Source: Candidatus Woesebacteria bacterium UBA925 (lineage in GTDB: Bacteria; Patescibacteriota; Microgenomatia; UBA8517). Taken from it: a stretch of DNA of 25,600 bases. The DNA lies in the NCBI GenBank assembly GCA_002293705.1, contig DBDT01000033.1, forward strand, positions 1 through 25,600. The letters run 5' to 3'. The notes below the pieces were generated by a model. It saw only the letters and a program-made list of their open reading frames with translations, made no database searches and was not told where the DNA came from. Shown here piece after piece: positions 1-8,011 of the stretch. Every line of letters starts with the position of its first letter. Position 1 is the first letter of the stretch. The position numbers were made by a program, and so were the translations under genes.

Positions 1-17
1 AGATGTGTATAAGAGAC
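1..17. other. Nextera/Tn5 mosaic-end adapter, left end
   Basis: The first 17 bases (AGATGTGTATAAGAGAC) equal the Tn5 mosaic end used in tagmentation libraries; bases 18-20 (tag) differ from the expected AG by one extra base. This is a library artefact, not genomic DNA. Genuine sequence starts at about 18. Confidence 0.93.
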
Positions 18-680
18 TAGTGCAGATGCGTGATTGCCTTCTCTACCCGACACAAGGTTGACCCAGCTGCGCAAGTCATGCCTACCATTGCTTTTGGGCT
101 CTGCTCCTTCCAAGGCGCTTGCAATAACATCTAATACTGGGGCTGTGTCGACGATGGCCTTAAAAACCTCACCATCTGCTACTTTATTGGTAAAATCCAC
201 CCCCCATGCTCCATCCAAACCAGCAGAGACAGAGATGCCTCCAACTTCTTGCCCCTCTTTACCAAAATTAAGAGCATAACTCCTAACTCCACCCAAAGAG
301 TCTTTGATTGACAACATAAGACCGCGACCCGAGTCACCTGAGACCCTCTCAACTCTTGTTTCAATACCCTCTTGCCCTTTAAAACTTTCTTCTACTGCTC
401 CAATCTGCTCATCTGAAAACACTCTTGGGACTTGCGATCTTAAAAGACCGTAGACTTTTGCGTTCACCCCATCTACTGTCAACCCAATTGTTGAATTAAT
501 GTCTTCGACGCCTTTTGGCTCTGCTTTAAGTAGCGCAACACTAATAATTGAGTCTGGGTTATCGATCTGAAAATCAGCAATCCTGCCAAGAGTTGAGGAT
601 ACATGGTAGGGCCTAATGTCTACAAAGGAGAGTCTTTTTGATTCAACCTGATCCGAGTTGACTTGTTCTTCTTCACCCAT
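18..680 (-). CDS. Unknown protein, 3' end cut off by the contig end
   Basis: The reading frame is open from ATG at 680 to the contig edge, about 220 codons without a stop. The N-terminus is acidic (MGEEEQVNSDQ) and there is no signal peptide or membrane segment, so a cytoplasmic protein is likely. The sequence alternates short hydrophobic strands with polar turns (for example LSFVDIRPYHV and ARVYGLL-like stretches), suggesting a mixed alpha/beta or beta-rich fold. I do not recognise the family. A TATTAT box ends 5 nt before the ATG and there is no Shine-Dalgarno sequence, which supports both this start and a leaderless message. The gene is divergent from the membrane-protein gene at 749. The last few apparent codons at the edge (SYTH) come from the adapter and should be ignored. 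Confidence 0.7.
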
Positions 681-691
681 AAAACATAATA
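681..691 (-). promoter_or_regulatory. -10 box for a leaderless message
   Basis: On the minus strand TATTAT (691-686) is followed by 5 nt (GTTTT) and the ATG at 680. Transcription starting about 7 nt after the box would begin at the start codon. No clear -35 box was found. Confidence 0.5.
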
Positions 692-707
692 ACACCTATC
701 ATTAATG

Positions 708-716
708 TGATACAAT
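708..716 (+). promoter_or_regulatory. Extended -10 promoter element for the gene at 749
   Basis: TGATACAAT fits the extended -10 form TGn-TATAAT with one mismatch. It would give a leader of about 26 nt containing the Shine-Dalgarno sequence at 736-743. The -35 region is weak. Confidence 0.4.
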
Positions 717-748
717 AACTATAAGTCAATTAGCTTGAGGGAGGACCC

Positions 749-1042
749 ATGATATTAGTGGCCATAAGACTCATGATCAGATTTGTTGTAATGGTAATAT
801 CTTTTTCTTTTGGCCTATTGTGGGGCTCGATTATTCCCTACAATCAATCGATTGAGCCGGTGGCTGGATCTACTTGCCTACTAATTTTACTGGTTGTTTT
901 TGCCATCGTGGTGCTTTCAATCAAAAAGAGGGTTGAGGGTAAGCACGGCAAACAGGAGCAGCTATATCCTACCTTGCTACTGCAAGTTTGGTTACTTGCA
1001 GTGCCTATTACCACTGGGGCTATTCTTGGCATCTTTATGTAA
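749..1042 (+). CDS. Small three-helix membrane protein, unknown
   Basis: A 97-residue hydrophobic protein with three predicted membrane segments at about residues 8-30, 40-58 and 74-96. A basic loop (KKRVEGKHGKQ) lies between helices 2 and 3, which by the positive-inside rule places that loop in the cytoplasm. The start is well supported by GAGGGAGG 6 nt upstream of the ATG, one of the strongest Shine-Dalgarno sequences in the window. The gene at 1056 follows after 13 bases and is probably co-transcribed. I recognise no family. It resembles the gene at 18055 in size, topology and Shine-Dalgarno use, but I see no clear sequence similarity between them. Confidence 0.72.
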   Translation: MILVAIRLMIRFVVMVISFSFGLLWGSIIPYNQSIEPVAGSTCLLILLVVFAIVVLSIKKRVEGKHGKQEQLYPTLLLQVWLLAVPITTGAILGIFM

Positions 1043-1055
1043 AGGGAGAGTATCA

Positions 1056-1565
1056 TTGAGGATTTTAATGTCTGTCTTAGTTTTGACCCTCCTCGCTGTT
1101 TCTAGTGCCCCTTACACAGACACCAAGACGGGTGGAGCTGAACCATCAGTGGCCCCTGAAACGGTTACAGCGTTCATTGGCCCAATGGTTAAATATACAT
1201 CCACTGAAACTTTCTGGTTCAGGGAAGCTGTTACGATCTCCAACAAAAACCAGGAGATCAGGGTCGCATTTGAAAGAGTGTCACTTGTCCACTTCGGACA
1301 AATACTTGGCGTAATAGTGGCAAGGGATACTACAGCGGAATGGTTAGCCTTAGCAACAAGCAATCAAATTGACCTGACAGTCTCAGACGGCTCCACGACT
1401 GAATCATTCAGTCTTGAAGCAGACGAGCTATTGGTTATCTGGATTGAAGGGTCAAGTATTCACCCATCTTTGGTTGCACAAGTGTGGCCAATGCAGTTTT
1501 GGGATGAATTTGGATTCAAAGGCAATAATCTGGAAGTTCAATCAATCGTTGAACTTAATCAGTGA
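1056..1565 (+). CDS. Secreted or anchored protein, unknown, TTG start
   Basis: Predicted 169 residues. The frame is open further upstream (to 894), but that part overlaps the gene at 749. The best start is TTG at 1056, about 7 nt after AAAGGGAG, giving MRILMSVLVLTLLAVSS, a short signal peptide or membrane anchor. ATG at 1068 is the alternative. The mature part is rich in Thr, Ser and Val and in beta-strand-like stretches (VTISNKNQEIRVAFERVSL, IDLTVSDGS), suggesting a beta-sandwich, but no family is recognised. It forms a likely two-gene unit with the membrane protein upstream and is followed 20 bases later by a strong hairpin. The gene for the cohesin-like protein converges from the other side. 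Confidence 0.68.
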   Translation: MRILMSVLVLTLLAVSSAPYTDTKTGGAEPSVAPETVTAFIGPMVKYTSTETFWFREAVTISNKNQEIRVAFERVSLVHFGQILGVIVARDTTAEWLALATSNQIDLTVSDGSTTESFSLEADELLVIWIEGSSIHPSLVAQVWPMQFWDEFGFKGNNLEVQSIVELNQ

Positions 1566-1585
1566 TTAAGCCATATCACAAGATG

Positions 1586-1615
1586 TCACCTGGCGCAGGA
1601 AAATGTGCCAGGTGA
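1586..1615. terminator. Hairpin between convergent genes
   Basis: A 12-pair stem (TCACCTGGC at 1586-1594 pairs with GCCAGGTGA at 1607-1615, extended inward by one G-U and two more pairs) has a GGAAAA loop. It lies between the stops of convergent genes at 1565 and 1656. No run of T follows on either strand, so it is not a textbook intrinsic terminator, but its position fits a two-way terminator or 3' end stabiliser. Confidence 0.6.
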
Positions 1616-1655
1616 ATTTAATGGACTACAAAGACGATTTGCTCTTGGAGGGTAA

Positions 1656-2852
1656 TTATTTAAGAACAATCGTAAGATTATCTACGTGAGCTGTTCCAGG
1701 GAAACCAAAGTTCTTGACTCCAATAAATATATTTCTTGATATCTCAGAAGCTGTAAAGGTCTTTGTAAAGGTTAGCTTTTGCCATCCTGATGATCTTAGA
1801 TCTTTAGCATTTGCCAAACCACAGTTTGAAGAACCAAGATCTTGGAAGAATGAGCAAGTTAGTCTTGGTGCACCCCAACTTCTTCCTTCCCTAACCACCT
1901 TAACGTAAGCAGATATTTCGTATTGCACACCAGCTTTCAACAAAGTGTTGATCTGTCTTCCTACATATGAGTTGTTATTTGTAAGTATCACCCCATTTGT
2001 ACCAGCATAAAACGCCGTGTTAGAAATCTTGGCTCCAGAAATGACAAATGAAGTTAGCCCACCAGTTTCAAATGAGCCATCAAACAATGCTGAGCCAGGT
2101 ATCTGGGTTGGAGCAGGGGTAGCAGAAGGGGTAACAGTTGGTGTTGCTGAGATTGTTGAGGATGGTGTTCTAGTTGCAATAGGTGTTTGTGTTGGAGCAA
2201 CAGTTGCAGTAGGAGCAGGTGTTGGGCTTGCTGTTGCTACAACTTGAGTGACATTGACTGTTGTTGATGGCATATCGCTTTGAGCCAATAAATTTGACTG
2301 AGTTGCACCAGAAACTGCTGCAACAGTTTTATTGGTATCAAAGGAAATGGTGTGAGTTCCAGCTGTTAACGGCGAGAAAACTAAATTGACCAACACAGTA
2401 GAACTTGTTTGTGCGGGGGTTAGTGTATTTGAAGACAAGTCAAAGGTGGCAGCCGACATACTGATTAAACCATTAGTGTTTGCAGAATTAACAACATTAA
2501 CAGAATCAAATCCACCAGAAGGTAAAAATGGCATAAAGGATTTCATATTTGAGTTTGTGTTTGGCTGAATGCTAATAAGCCGGAGAGCATTTTGTGGGAA
2601 TCTGATGGCAAGGTCTACCGAACGCAAGTTTAAGGCACGCTGATTTGTGACACTGAGTGAATAAGTGAACTGTTCCCCAACTCTTGCCGAAATTGTGCTT
2701 GGAGGGACAAGAGAAATACCGTTTGCAGCTCTTGAGTTGATAAGAGTTCGTATCTGACCAATTGCCACAACCAATGCAGCCAAAAGTAGCACAGTAGGTA
2801 GTATCAAAATTAACCTAGTTTTTTTGTGATGAAATAGTCTATTTTTTCTCAT
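1656..2852 (-). CDS. Membrane-anchored cohesin-like protein with a C-terminal CBM-like module
   Basis: 398 residues. Residues 1-12 are basic and 13-33 form one membrane helix with no lipobox, so the protein is probably anchored with its bulk outside the cell. Residues about 46-202 look like a cohesin-type beta-sandwich: the stretches VGEQFTYSLSVTN, VDLAIRFPQNALRLISIQP and STVLVNLVFSPLTAGTHTISF match the usual cohesin pattern. Residues 205-252 are a Pro/Thr linker. Residues 256-398 begin LFDGSFETGG and end AHVDNLTIVLK, typical of CBM4/9-like jelly-roll modules. Its ATG overlaps the stop of the dockerin-containing gene upstream (ATGA, 2852-2849), so the two are translationally coupled. Known cohesins bind dockerins, so it may tether the upstream protein to the cell surface; the binding is inferred, and a sugar-binding role for the C-terminus rests on fold resemblance only. 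Confidence 0.75.
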   Translation of the reverse strand: MRKNRLFHHKKTRLILILPTVLLLAALVVAIGQIRTLINSRAANGISLVPPSTISARVGEQFTYSLSVTNQRALNLRSVDLAIRFPQNALRLISIQPNTNSNMKSFMPFLPSGGFDSVNVVNSANTNGLISMSAATFDLSSNTLTPAQTSSTVLVNLVFSPLTAGTHTISFDTNKTVAAVSGATQSNLLAQSDMPSTTVNVTQVVATASPTPAPTATVAPTQTPIATRTPSSTISATPTVTPSATPAPTQIPGSALFDGSFETGGLTSFVISGAKISNTAFYAGTNGVILTNNNSYVGRQINTLLKAGVQYEISAYVKVVREGRSWGAPRLTCSFFQDLGSSNCGLANAKDLRSSGWQKLTFTKTFTASEISRNIFIGVKNFGFPGTAHVDNLTIVLK

Positions 2853-5800
2853 TTTTGCATTATCTGGCTTGGCGAATTAATGATAACAGCTGGATCTCCT
2901 TGGTACATATCTACAACACCACTTACTGTAATTGTTGACCCAACTCCATACTGGTGCAATGGGTTTTCTTCAAATTGATCAATTACAGTTGATGGAATTA
3001 TTACCTTAAAGTAATCAACGTGCGGATCATTAACTGAAAGCACTAACTGCTTTCCATTGTTGTGAGCATACGCAACGGTCATTGTTGTTGATATCAACTT
3101 ACCCTGGTAGTGTCTGGCCAGCTGCGGAGACACAACTACCGCTTGACTCTCGAAAGGATCAGAATCGGTGGAAGATGCCACAGTTGAGACAACTTGACTG
3201 TCAGCTGTCGGCGATCCTGAGCTGAAGGCTATGATTGCACCATCGGAACTCCTGAAATACAACTTATTGTTGCTTGCCACATATGAGGCGTATCCACTCC
3301 AATAGGAATCGTAGATTCTTGGTTGGTTGTAGTAAATGTAAAAACCGTAAGTAATATCTCTAGCATCACCATCATTGGTTAGAGTTGATCCAGAATAATG
3401 ACTAGTTGAAAGTGGAACATTTGAGGCCGATGCCACAATGTATGGAGCCACTGTTGTTGTAATAGGATTTGTGTACGCACCTCTTGAGTCAGACCTGTCA
3501 TTGATTCTTAGTGCATATCCGATCATCCAGTGACCACCTAGAACATAGTTACCCATTACAGACACATTTGGTTGTTCGTCGGTAACAAATGGAGGATTAT
3601 TAGGATCACTAATCCAGCGCACAAAGCCTGCTTGATAACCTGGAACTGTATTGTTGTTCAAGATAAGTTCCCCAAAGTTACTGTCCCACCTTCCATCGAC
3701 TCCAGTCTTACCTCTAATTACTGTATAGGCAACCTCTTGTCCGTTTGCCAATCTCTTTATCGCAGGCTGTGGACCCATTGGCATGTAGTTGTTGTCACCA
3801 TATCCACCGTGACCCACGTTGGTGATAAATGGAATTGATCCATCTGTCAGGCTTAGTGCATACAAAGCTTGCTGGTTTGGCTGAGACTGCAAATTAGATA
3901 GAATTGCAGCATTTGTTGTTGGCCAAGGACTCCAAGTCCAAAGAGTGTTCCAGTCTCTTCTAACCTTGATAAGAACTAAGTTGTTAGCATCAGACACCAC
4001 TGGCCAGCCATACTGAACCTCAGCATATGCTCCATCAGAGGCAACTCTTGATCTCCAAACTCGCGCAGCGTTTGAATTATTGATTCCATGAACGTTTAGA
4101 TCAGAGCTTGCAACAATAACCAAATTTCTAACCTGAGAGTAAGAAGGAGGTGTGTGTATGGTGCTACCTGCATCATAAGTCCACAAAACTTGCATAGTTG
4201 ACTTGTTTAGAGCAATAGCTTGATTACCAGACACAAACACTACCCTGTCTGATAACACTAATGGTGGCAGCGGTAGTGTGCTTGTTGCGGATGACTGATA
4301 TTGACCCAAACTTGCACCAGTTGCTGCGTTTAGCTTGTACAGTGTTCCATTGGTTGAATAGCTAAACACTGAGTTTGTGGTTGAGTCATACGCAACTGTT
4401 GAGTTCATACTTCCACCAGGATTTGATTGCCAGATCTGGCTACCAGTATTTTCATCCAAGGCGAACACTCCTCTTGTTCCAGCCGCAACATACACCCTTC
4501 CACCACCAGTTACGGGTTGAACATTTCTTGGTAGAACAGTCTTACCAGACACTGGCCTACCAGATGCATCAGGACCATTCCAACTCCACATCCATCTCCA
4601 TGGATGGGCCACTTCTTGTGGTGAGTAAGATGTTCTTTGGGCATTAAATCCATGCTGACTCCATTCACCAGAGACTGAAGTGATTGGAGTAGTAGGTGTT
4701 GGCGACACAGTAGGCGAGGGGATTGGATTTATAGTGGTGGTAGGGGTAGGTGTGGCTGCAATAGTTGGTGTTGGTGTGGATACTGGTGTAGGCACAACTG
4801 TTGGGCTAGGGGTTGAGGTTTGAGCGGTTGTTAAGATGTTTGAAACGTAAGCAAAGTCAAGAGCGTTAACCACCCCATCTTTGTATTGATCAAGTGCTGA
4901 GGTGGTGGCAACGGACATTGATGACAATATTGTTCGCAGGTCTTGCTGGTTAACTAGTCCATCTTGATTTGCATCACCATTCCCATGCACTACTGGAGTT
5001 TGGGTAGGAGTAACAGTTGCAACAGGAGTTGCGGTAGGTGTTGGATTTACAGTTGGAACTGGAGTAGCACTAGGAGTGGTCGATGGAATTCCAATAACCG
5101 ATTGTGGTGTGATTTTGTAAGCAACATCGCCGACCAAAGAGGTGATGGTTACGTCTACTGATCCTGATTGAGATGACCTCACAGTTTGAGTTGTAGAGGC
5201 CCCTGTACTTGTGTCGTATCTTTGTAGATTAAAGTCAGTAGAAGCTGGAAGACCACTGACAGTAACTGTAGATGTTACAGCTGCTGGGTTTGTATTAGCC
5301 CAACCATAAGATCTGTTTTGAGCCCAGAAATAGGCAATACCCCTTGAGGTGTTTTTCTGTCCAACAACTCTTAGATTTGAGTTACTTACATTTGCCGCCA
5401 AATCCACATAACCACCTCGATTTACATCTAGGTTTTTAACAAAGTTCCAAAACACTGTGGCAATTTGTTCCCTGTTGATAAATCTAACGTGATCTGTAAA
5501 CCAATAGTTTGGTGCAGAGAATGATCCAGAGCCAATACCGCTCCAAATAATATGCCTGTACCAAATGCCTGGATTGTTTGAATTTAGACCTGCTTGCATT
5601 GATGGTCCCCACCAATTAGGCATCTCAGATAGACCCAACTCAGCAATGACCACTGGCTTGTTTGCAGGTTGTGTTCTAAACATGTTTGCAAGACGAGACA
5701 TGCCCTCGGCAACATCAGTTAGGTAGGTAAACGAGCCAAGCTCGTTTAGAGAAGAATTGCCTGAATATTCATGTAGATCAGCATAGTCAATGTTCCCAAA

Positions 5801-7537
5801 AGAACTGCCCGACCAAAATCTAGGCCTCCAGCAGCACCAAAATGAAGTGGTTGCCAAGTGTCTGTGATAATCAATTGAATCAATGTATGAGGCAAACTCT
5901 TGAGCTGCAGCCCAGTGGGGTGAGCTTCCAGAATTGGCCGGATCTTCATTTGGAGGTCCTTCATTTACAAGTTCGAATGAGTGAACATTGGTTGAATAGC
6001 CCCACCTTGCCACAACATATCTATACCACTGTCTCCTAAGCCATCCTGCTTTTGTTGAGAATGGCTGGAAGTAGCCATCGCCCAAGGTTTGCCAGTTACT
6101 CGTCCATGAGCCGTTCCTGTAAAGCCTATTAAAGATTGGGTCATTTTTGTCATGAACCACAAACTTCAAATAAACCCCACCTCTTTTTGCATCATCTAGT
6201 AGCCAGTCAAATGCTGCAGCAGCTGTTTGCTCAACATATGTGTGGATGTCTGACTTTGAATTTCTGATCAGCTCCCCACCCAAGGTATAACCAGATGTTG
6301 GACAAGTTGAAACATTGGTTGGGTTAACCACTTCTCGAACAGAAAATTCATTAATGTAAGCTTGGCCACCGGTTACGTTATCAAGATAGATGCTAAAGTC
6401 GCTGTCAGCTGAAGTGGTTCTTCTAACAGTTTGGTAGGTTGTCCACTCATTGCTTCCAGTAAAGTGAGGGGTAAGCTGTGGATATCTTCTTAGGTCGGTG
6501 TCAATTGCATTGGGGGTTGAACCATTAATCCAGGCATGATGTCTAACAGTTAGCCCATAAGGACTACTTGAATTTCTAGGACCTGTCACATTTACAGTTT
6601 TGTAGACGAGCTTAATCTGATAACAAGTGTTGGCTTTTAGCTGAGCTTGTCCTGGTCCATTTGAAAAGCCGCTTACCCACATCCTGAATCCGTTTTGAAT
6701 ATTGTCATCTGAAGCGTTACTGTCTGGGTTGCCGTTATACCAAAGTGGGTATGACATCTCAGATCCAGGGTAAACATTTTGAGTATCAAACCTTGTACTA
6801 AACCCTTCATTTCCAAGTCTCTCAGCAGAAGATATCCACCTTGCCCAGTTTCCCGAGTATGCTCCCCAACCTGCCATCCATGGTCTGTCAAAATTTACAC
6901 CTGTTCCAACATATTGTGCGTAACTGATATCAGTAGCTGCTGGATTGGTGGATTTTCCTTTGTTATCTAGCCAAGCAGGCCCTATTGGCCAAAATAGTGA
7001 CCTGTTTGAGAACTCAAAATACCTGCTGTCAGATTGGCTAACCTTAACAAATCCTGGATTTGAAGAAGAAACCACATTCACTGTACCCACTGAATATGTT
7101 GATGAACCATCGGCATCGGTTGCCTTTAAGACAATAGTGTGTTGTCCCAGCTCTTGGGGTGAAAATCTTAATGCCCAATATGATTCACTCTTTTGCTGAA
7201 ACCTGTGGGTAGTACCTGAAACAAACCTTTCAGCCTCTGTCATATAAAAGGCTGGGTGTGTGGCGACCCTTCCACTTGGAGAGCGGATCTCACCTTCCAC
7301 AGTTATTCCAGTTCTTGAACCTACTCCTTGTGGGGTAGAAGTTGAGTATTCAAAGAACAAATTTTTAGCAGAAGTTGATACGTCAAATTTAACTTCATAT
7401 TTTTCATAAAGACCAACCTGTGTTGGAGCAGTCCTGATGCCAGTTATTGTGGCGGCTCTTGAATCTACAGGAAGCAGTGCTGAGAGGAAAATAAACGTTG
7501 TAAAAAATGTCAAAAAGACAGCAGACTTTAACTTCAT
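2849..7537 (-). CDS. Giant secreted clan GH-A glycosidase-like protein with dockerin, beta-propeller and OB-like domains
   Basis: 1562 residues counted from ATG 7537. In order: signal peptide 1-28; a DUF5060-like beta domain, about 30-155; a TIM barrel of the GH5/clan GH-A type, about 165-760; a small beta domain to about 830; a Pro/Thr linker; a dockerin, about 853-905; a second linker; a PQQ-like beta-propeller, about 960-1470; and an OB-like tail ending PSQIMQK. The probable acid/base is Glu526 (LVNEGPP) and the nucleophile Glu633 (VIAELGLS). A CBM-like insertion of roughly 200 residues interrupts the barrel after GVNFDRPWM. The first dockerin repeat has a full calcium loop (DANQDGLVNQQD); the second (DQYKDGVVNALD) has Tyr at the third ligand position. 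A TTG at 7558 in frame is possible, but ATG 7537 lies 6 nt after a TATAAT box and starts a clean signal peptide. The substrate is unknown. The downstream gene encodes a cohesin-like partner. Confidence 0.82.
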   Translation of the reverse strand: MKLKSAVFLTFFTTFIFLSALLPVDSRAATITGIRTAPTQVGLYEKYEVKFDVSTSAKNLFFEYSTSTPQGVGSRTGITVEGEIRSPSGRVATHPAFYMTEAERFVSGTTHRFQQKSESYWALRFSPQELGQHTIVLKATDADGSSTYSVGTVNVVSSSNPGFVKVSQSDSRYFEFSNRSLFWPIGPAWLDNKGKSTNPAATDISYAQYVGTGVNFDRPWMAGWGAYSGNWARWISSAERLGNEGFSTRFDTQNVYPGSEMSYPLWYNGNPDSNASDDNIQNGFRMWVSGFSNGPGQAQLKANTCYQIKLVYKTVNVTGPRNSSSPYGLTVRHHAWINGSTPNAIDTDLRRYPQLTPHFTGSNEWTTYQTVRRTTSADSDFSIYLDNVTGGQAYINEFSVREVVNPTNVSTCPTSGYTLGGELIRNSKSDIHTYVEQTAAAAFDWLLDDAKRGGVYLKFVVHDKNDPIFNRLYRNGSWTSNWQTLGDGYFQPFSTKAGWLRRQWYRYVVARWGYSTNVHSFELVNEGPPNEDPANSGSSPHWAAAQEFASYIDSIDYHRHLATTSFWCCWRPRFWSGSSFGNIDYADLHEYSGNSSLNELGSFTYLTDVAEGMSRLANMFRTQPANKPVVIAELGLSEMPNWWGPSMQAGLNSNNPGIWYRHIIWSGIGSGSFSAPNYWFTDHVRFINREQIATVFWNFVKNLDVNRGGYVDLAANVSNSNLRVVGQKNTSRGIAYFWAQNRSYGWANTNPAAVTSTVTVSGLPASTDFNLQRYDTSTGASTTQTVRSSQSGSVDVTITSLVGDVAYKITPQSVIGIPSTTPSATPVPTVNPTPTATPVATVTPTQTPVVHGNGDANQDGLVNQQDLRTILSSMSVATTSALDQYKDGVVNALDFAYVSNILTTAQTSTPSPTVVPTPVSTPTPTIAATPTPTTTINPIPSPTVSPTPTTPITSVSGEWSQHGFNAQRTSYSPQEVAHPWRWMWSWNGPDASGRPVSGKTVLPRNVQPVTGGGRVYVAAGTRGVFALDENTGSQIWQSNPGGSMNSTVAYDSTTNSVFSYSTNGTLYKLNAATGASLGQYQSSATSTLPLPPLVLSDRVVFVSGNQAIALNKSTMQVLWTYDAGSTIHTPPSYSQVRNLVIVASSDLNVHGINNSNAARVWRSRVASDGAYAEVQYGWPVVSDANNLVLIKVRRDWNTLWTWSPWPTTNAAILSNLQSQPNQQALYALSLTDGSIPFITNVGHGGYGDNNYMPMGPQPAIKRLANGQEVAYTVIRGKTGVDGRWDSNFGELILNNNTVPGYQAGFVRWISDPNNPPFVTDEQPNVSVMGNYVLGGHWMIGYALRINDRSDSRGAYTNPITTTVAPYIVASASNVPLSTSHYSGSTLTNDGDARDITYGFYIYYNQPRIYDSYWSGYASYVASNNKLYFRSSDGAIIAFSSGSPTADSQVVSTVASSTDSDPFESQAVVVSPQLARHYQGKLISTTMTVAYAHNNGKQLVLSVNDPHVDYFKVIIPSTVIDQFEENPLHQYGVGSTITVSGVVDMYQGDPAVIINSPSQIMQK

Positions 7538-7543
7538 GTATTC

Positions 7544-7574
7544 ATTATATGTACTCAACTCACTAGCTTGTCAA
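7544..7574 (-). promoter_or_regulatory. Leaderless promoter of the dockerin/cohesin operon
   Basis: On the minus strand TTGACA (7574-7569), a 19 nt spacer and TATAAT (7549-7544) are followed by 6 nt and ATG 7537. Both hexamers match the sigma-70 consensus; the spacer is 2 nt longer than ideal. Initiation would fall at or next to the start codon. Confidence 0.62.
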
Positions 7575-7593
7575 TCACAGCTATGGGCAACAG

Positions 7594-7923
7594 CTATCTA
7601 TTGTCACCAGTGCTTGCAATTTTACCCTCAGACATTCTCTTTTTTAGCTTCTCTAAATTCATCTGAACAACTTCTTCCATGCTTATTCCAAGCTCAGTTG
7701 CAATTTGTGACACATACCAAATTACATCACCAAGCTCCTTGGCAAGCTCCACCTTAGCCTCATCACCAATCACTCCGTTATCGTTTCTAAATAGTTTTTT
7801 AATCTTTTCAACAACCTCACCACTCTCGCCAGCCAATCCAAGGGCAGGGTACACAATCTCATGGCCTATTTTTGGGTAAATTGCTGTTTTTCTGCTTTCT
7901 TTTTGGTAGGTGTTAAAGTCCAT
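7594..7923 (-). CDS. MazG-like nucleotide pyrophosphohydrolase
   Basis: 109 residues, the size of single-domain MazG-like proteins. These all-alpha NTP pyrophosphatases hydrolyse nucleoside triphosphates to the monophosphate and pyrophosphate using Mg2+, and serve in nucleotide-pool house-cleaning. The metal-binding motifs are visible: Glu33-x-x-Glu36 (AGESGEVVEK) and Glu63-x-x-Asp66 (AKELGDVIWY). MDFNTYQKES at the start is typical of the family. The ATG follows an extended -10 box (TGT-AATAAT) by 5 nt with no Shine-Dalgarno sequence. It is divergent from the secreted-protein gene at 8012. The substrate cannot be told from the sequence. Confidence 0.85.
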   Translation of the reverse strand: MDFNTYQKESRKTAIYPKIGHEIVYPALGLAGESGEVVEKIKKLFRNDNGVIGDEAKVELAKELGDVIWYVSQIATELGISMEEVVQMNLEKLKKRMSEGKIASTGDNR

Positions 7924-7928
7924 AAATC

Positions 7929-7937
7929 ATTATTACA
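7929..7937 (-). promoter_or_regulatory. Extended -10 box of the MazG-like gene
   Basis: The minus strand reads TGTAATAAT at 7937-7929: TG, one base, then AATAAT (5 of 6 consensus). GATTT (5 nt) separates it from ATG 7923, so the message is probably leaderless. Confidence 0.55.
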
Positions 7938-7942
7938 TAACA

Positions 7943-7971
7943 TTGACTATCTTATAGTAATAAAATATAAT
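7943..7971 (+). promoter_or_regulatory. Sigma-70-type promoter for the gene at 8012
   Basis: TTGACT (7943-7948) and TATAAT (7966-7971) are separated by exactly 17 nt. This is the best promoter in the window. It implies a start near 7978 and a 5' leader of about 34 nt that carries the Shine-Dalgarno sequence, unlike the leaderless genes nearby. Confidence 0.72.
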
Positions 7972-8011
7972 TATTGTATTGTCTTTTCTTGTATTAAAGG
8001 GTAGGTGACCA

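Noticed and set aside
894..1055. Upstream extension of the secreted-protein gene, giving 223 residues
   Set aside because: It overlaps most of the three-helix gene at 749 in another frame, has no ribosome site, and destroys the signal-peptide-like N-terminus that begins at 1056.
2100..2235. Repeat array or CRISPR in the GT-rich stretches (also 4690-4810 and 4985-5080)
   Set aside because: These are codon-level repeats of Pro/Thr/Ala linkers in coding frames, with no constant repeat and spacer lengths.
7538..7558. TTG start at 7558 for the giant dockerin protein
   Set aside because: The seven extra codons contain the TATAAT box, and ATG 7537 gives a normal signal peptide.
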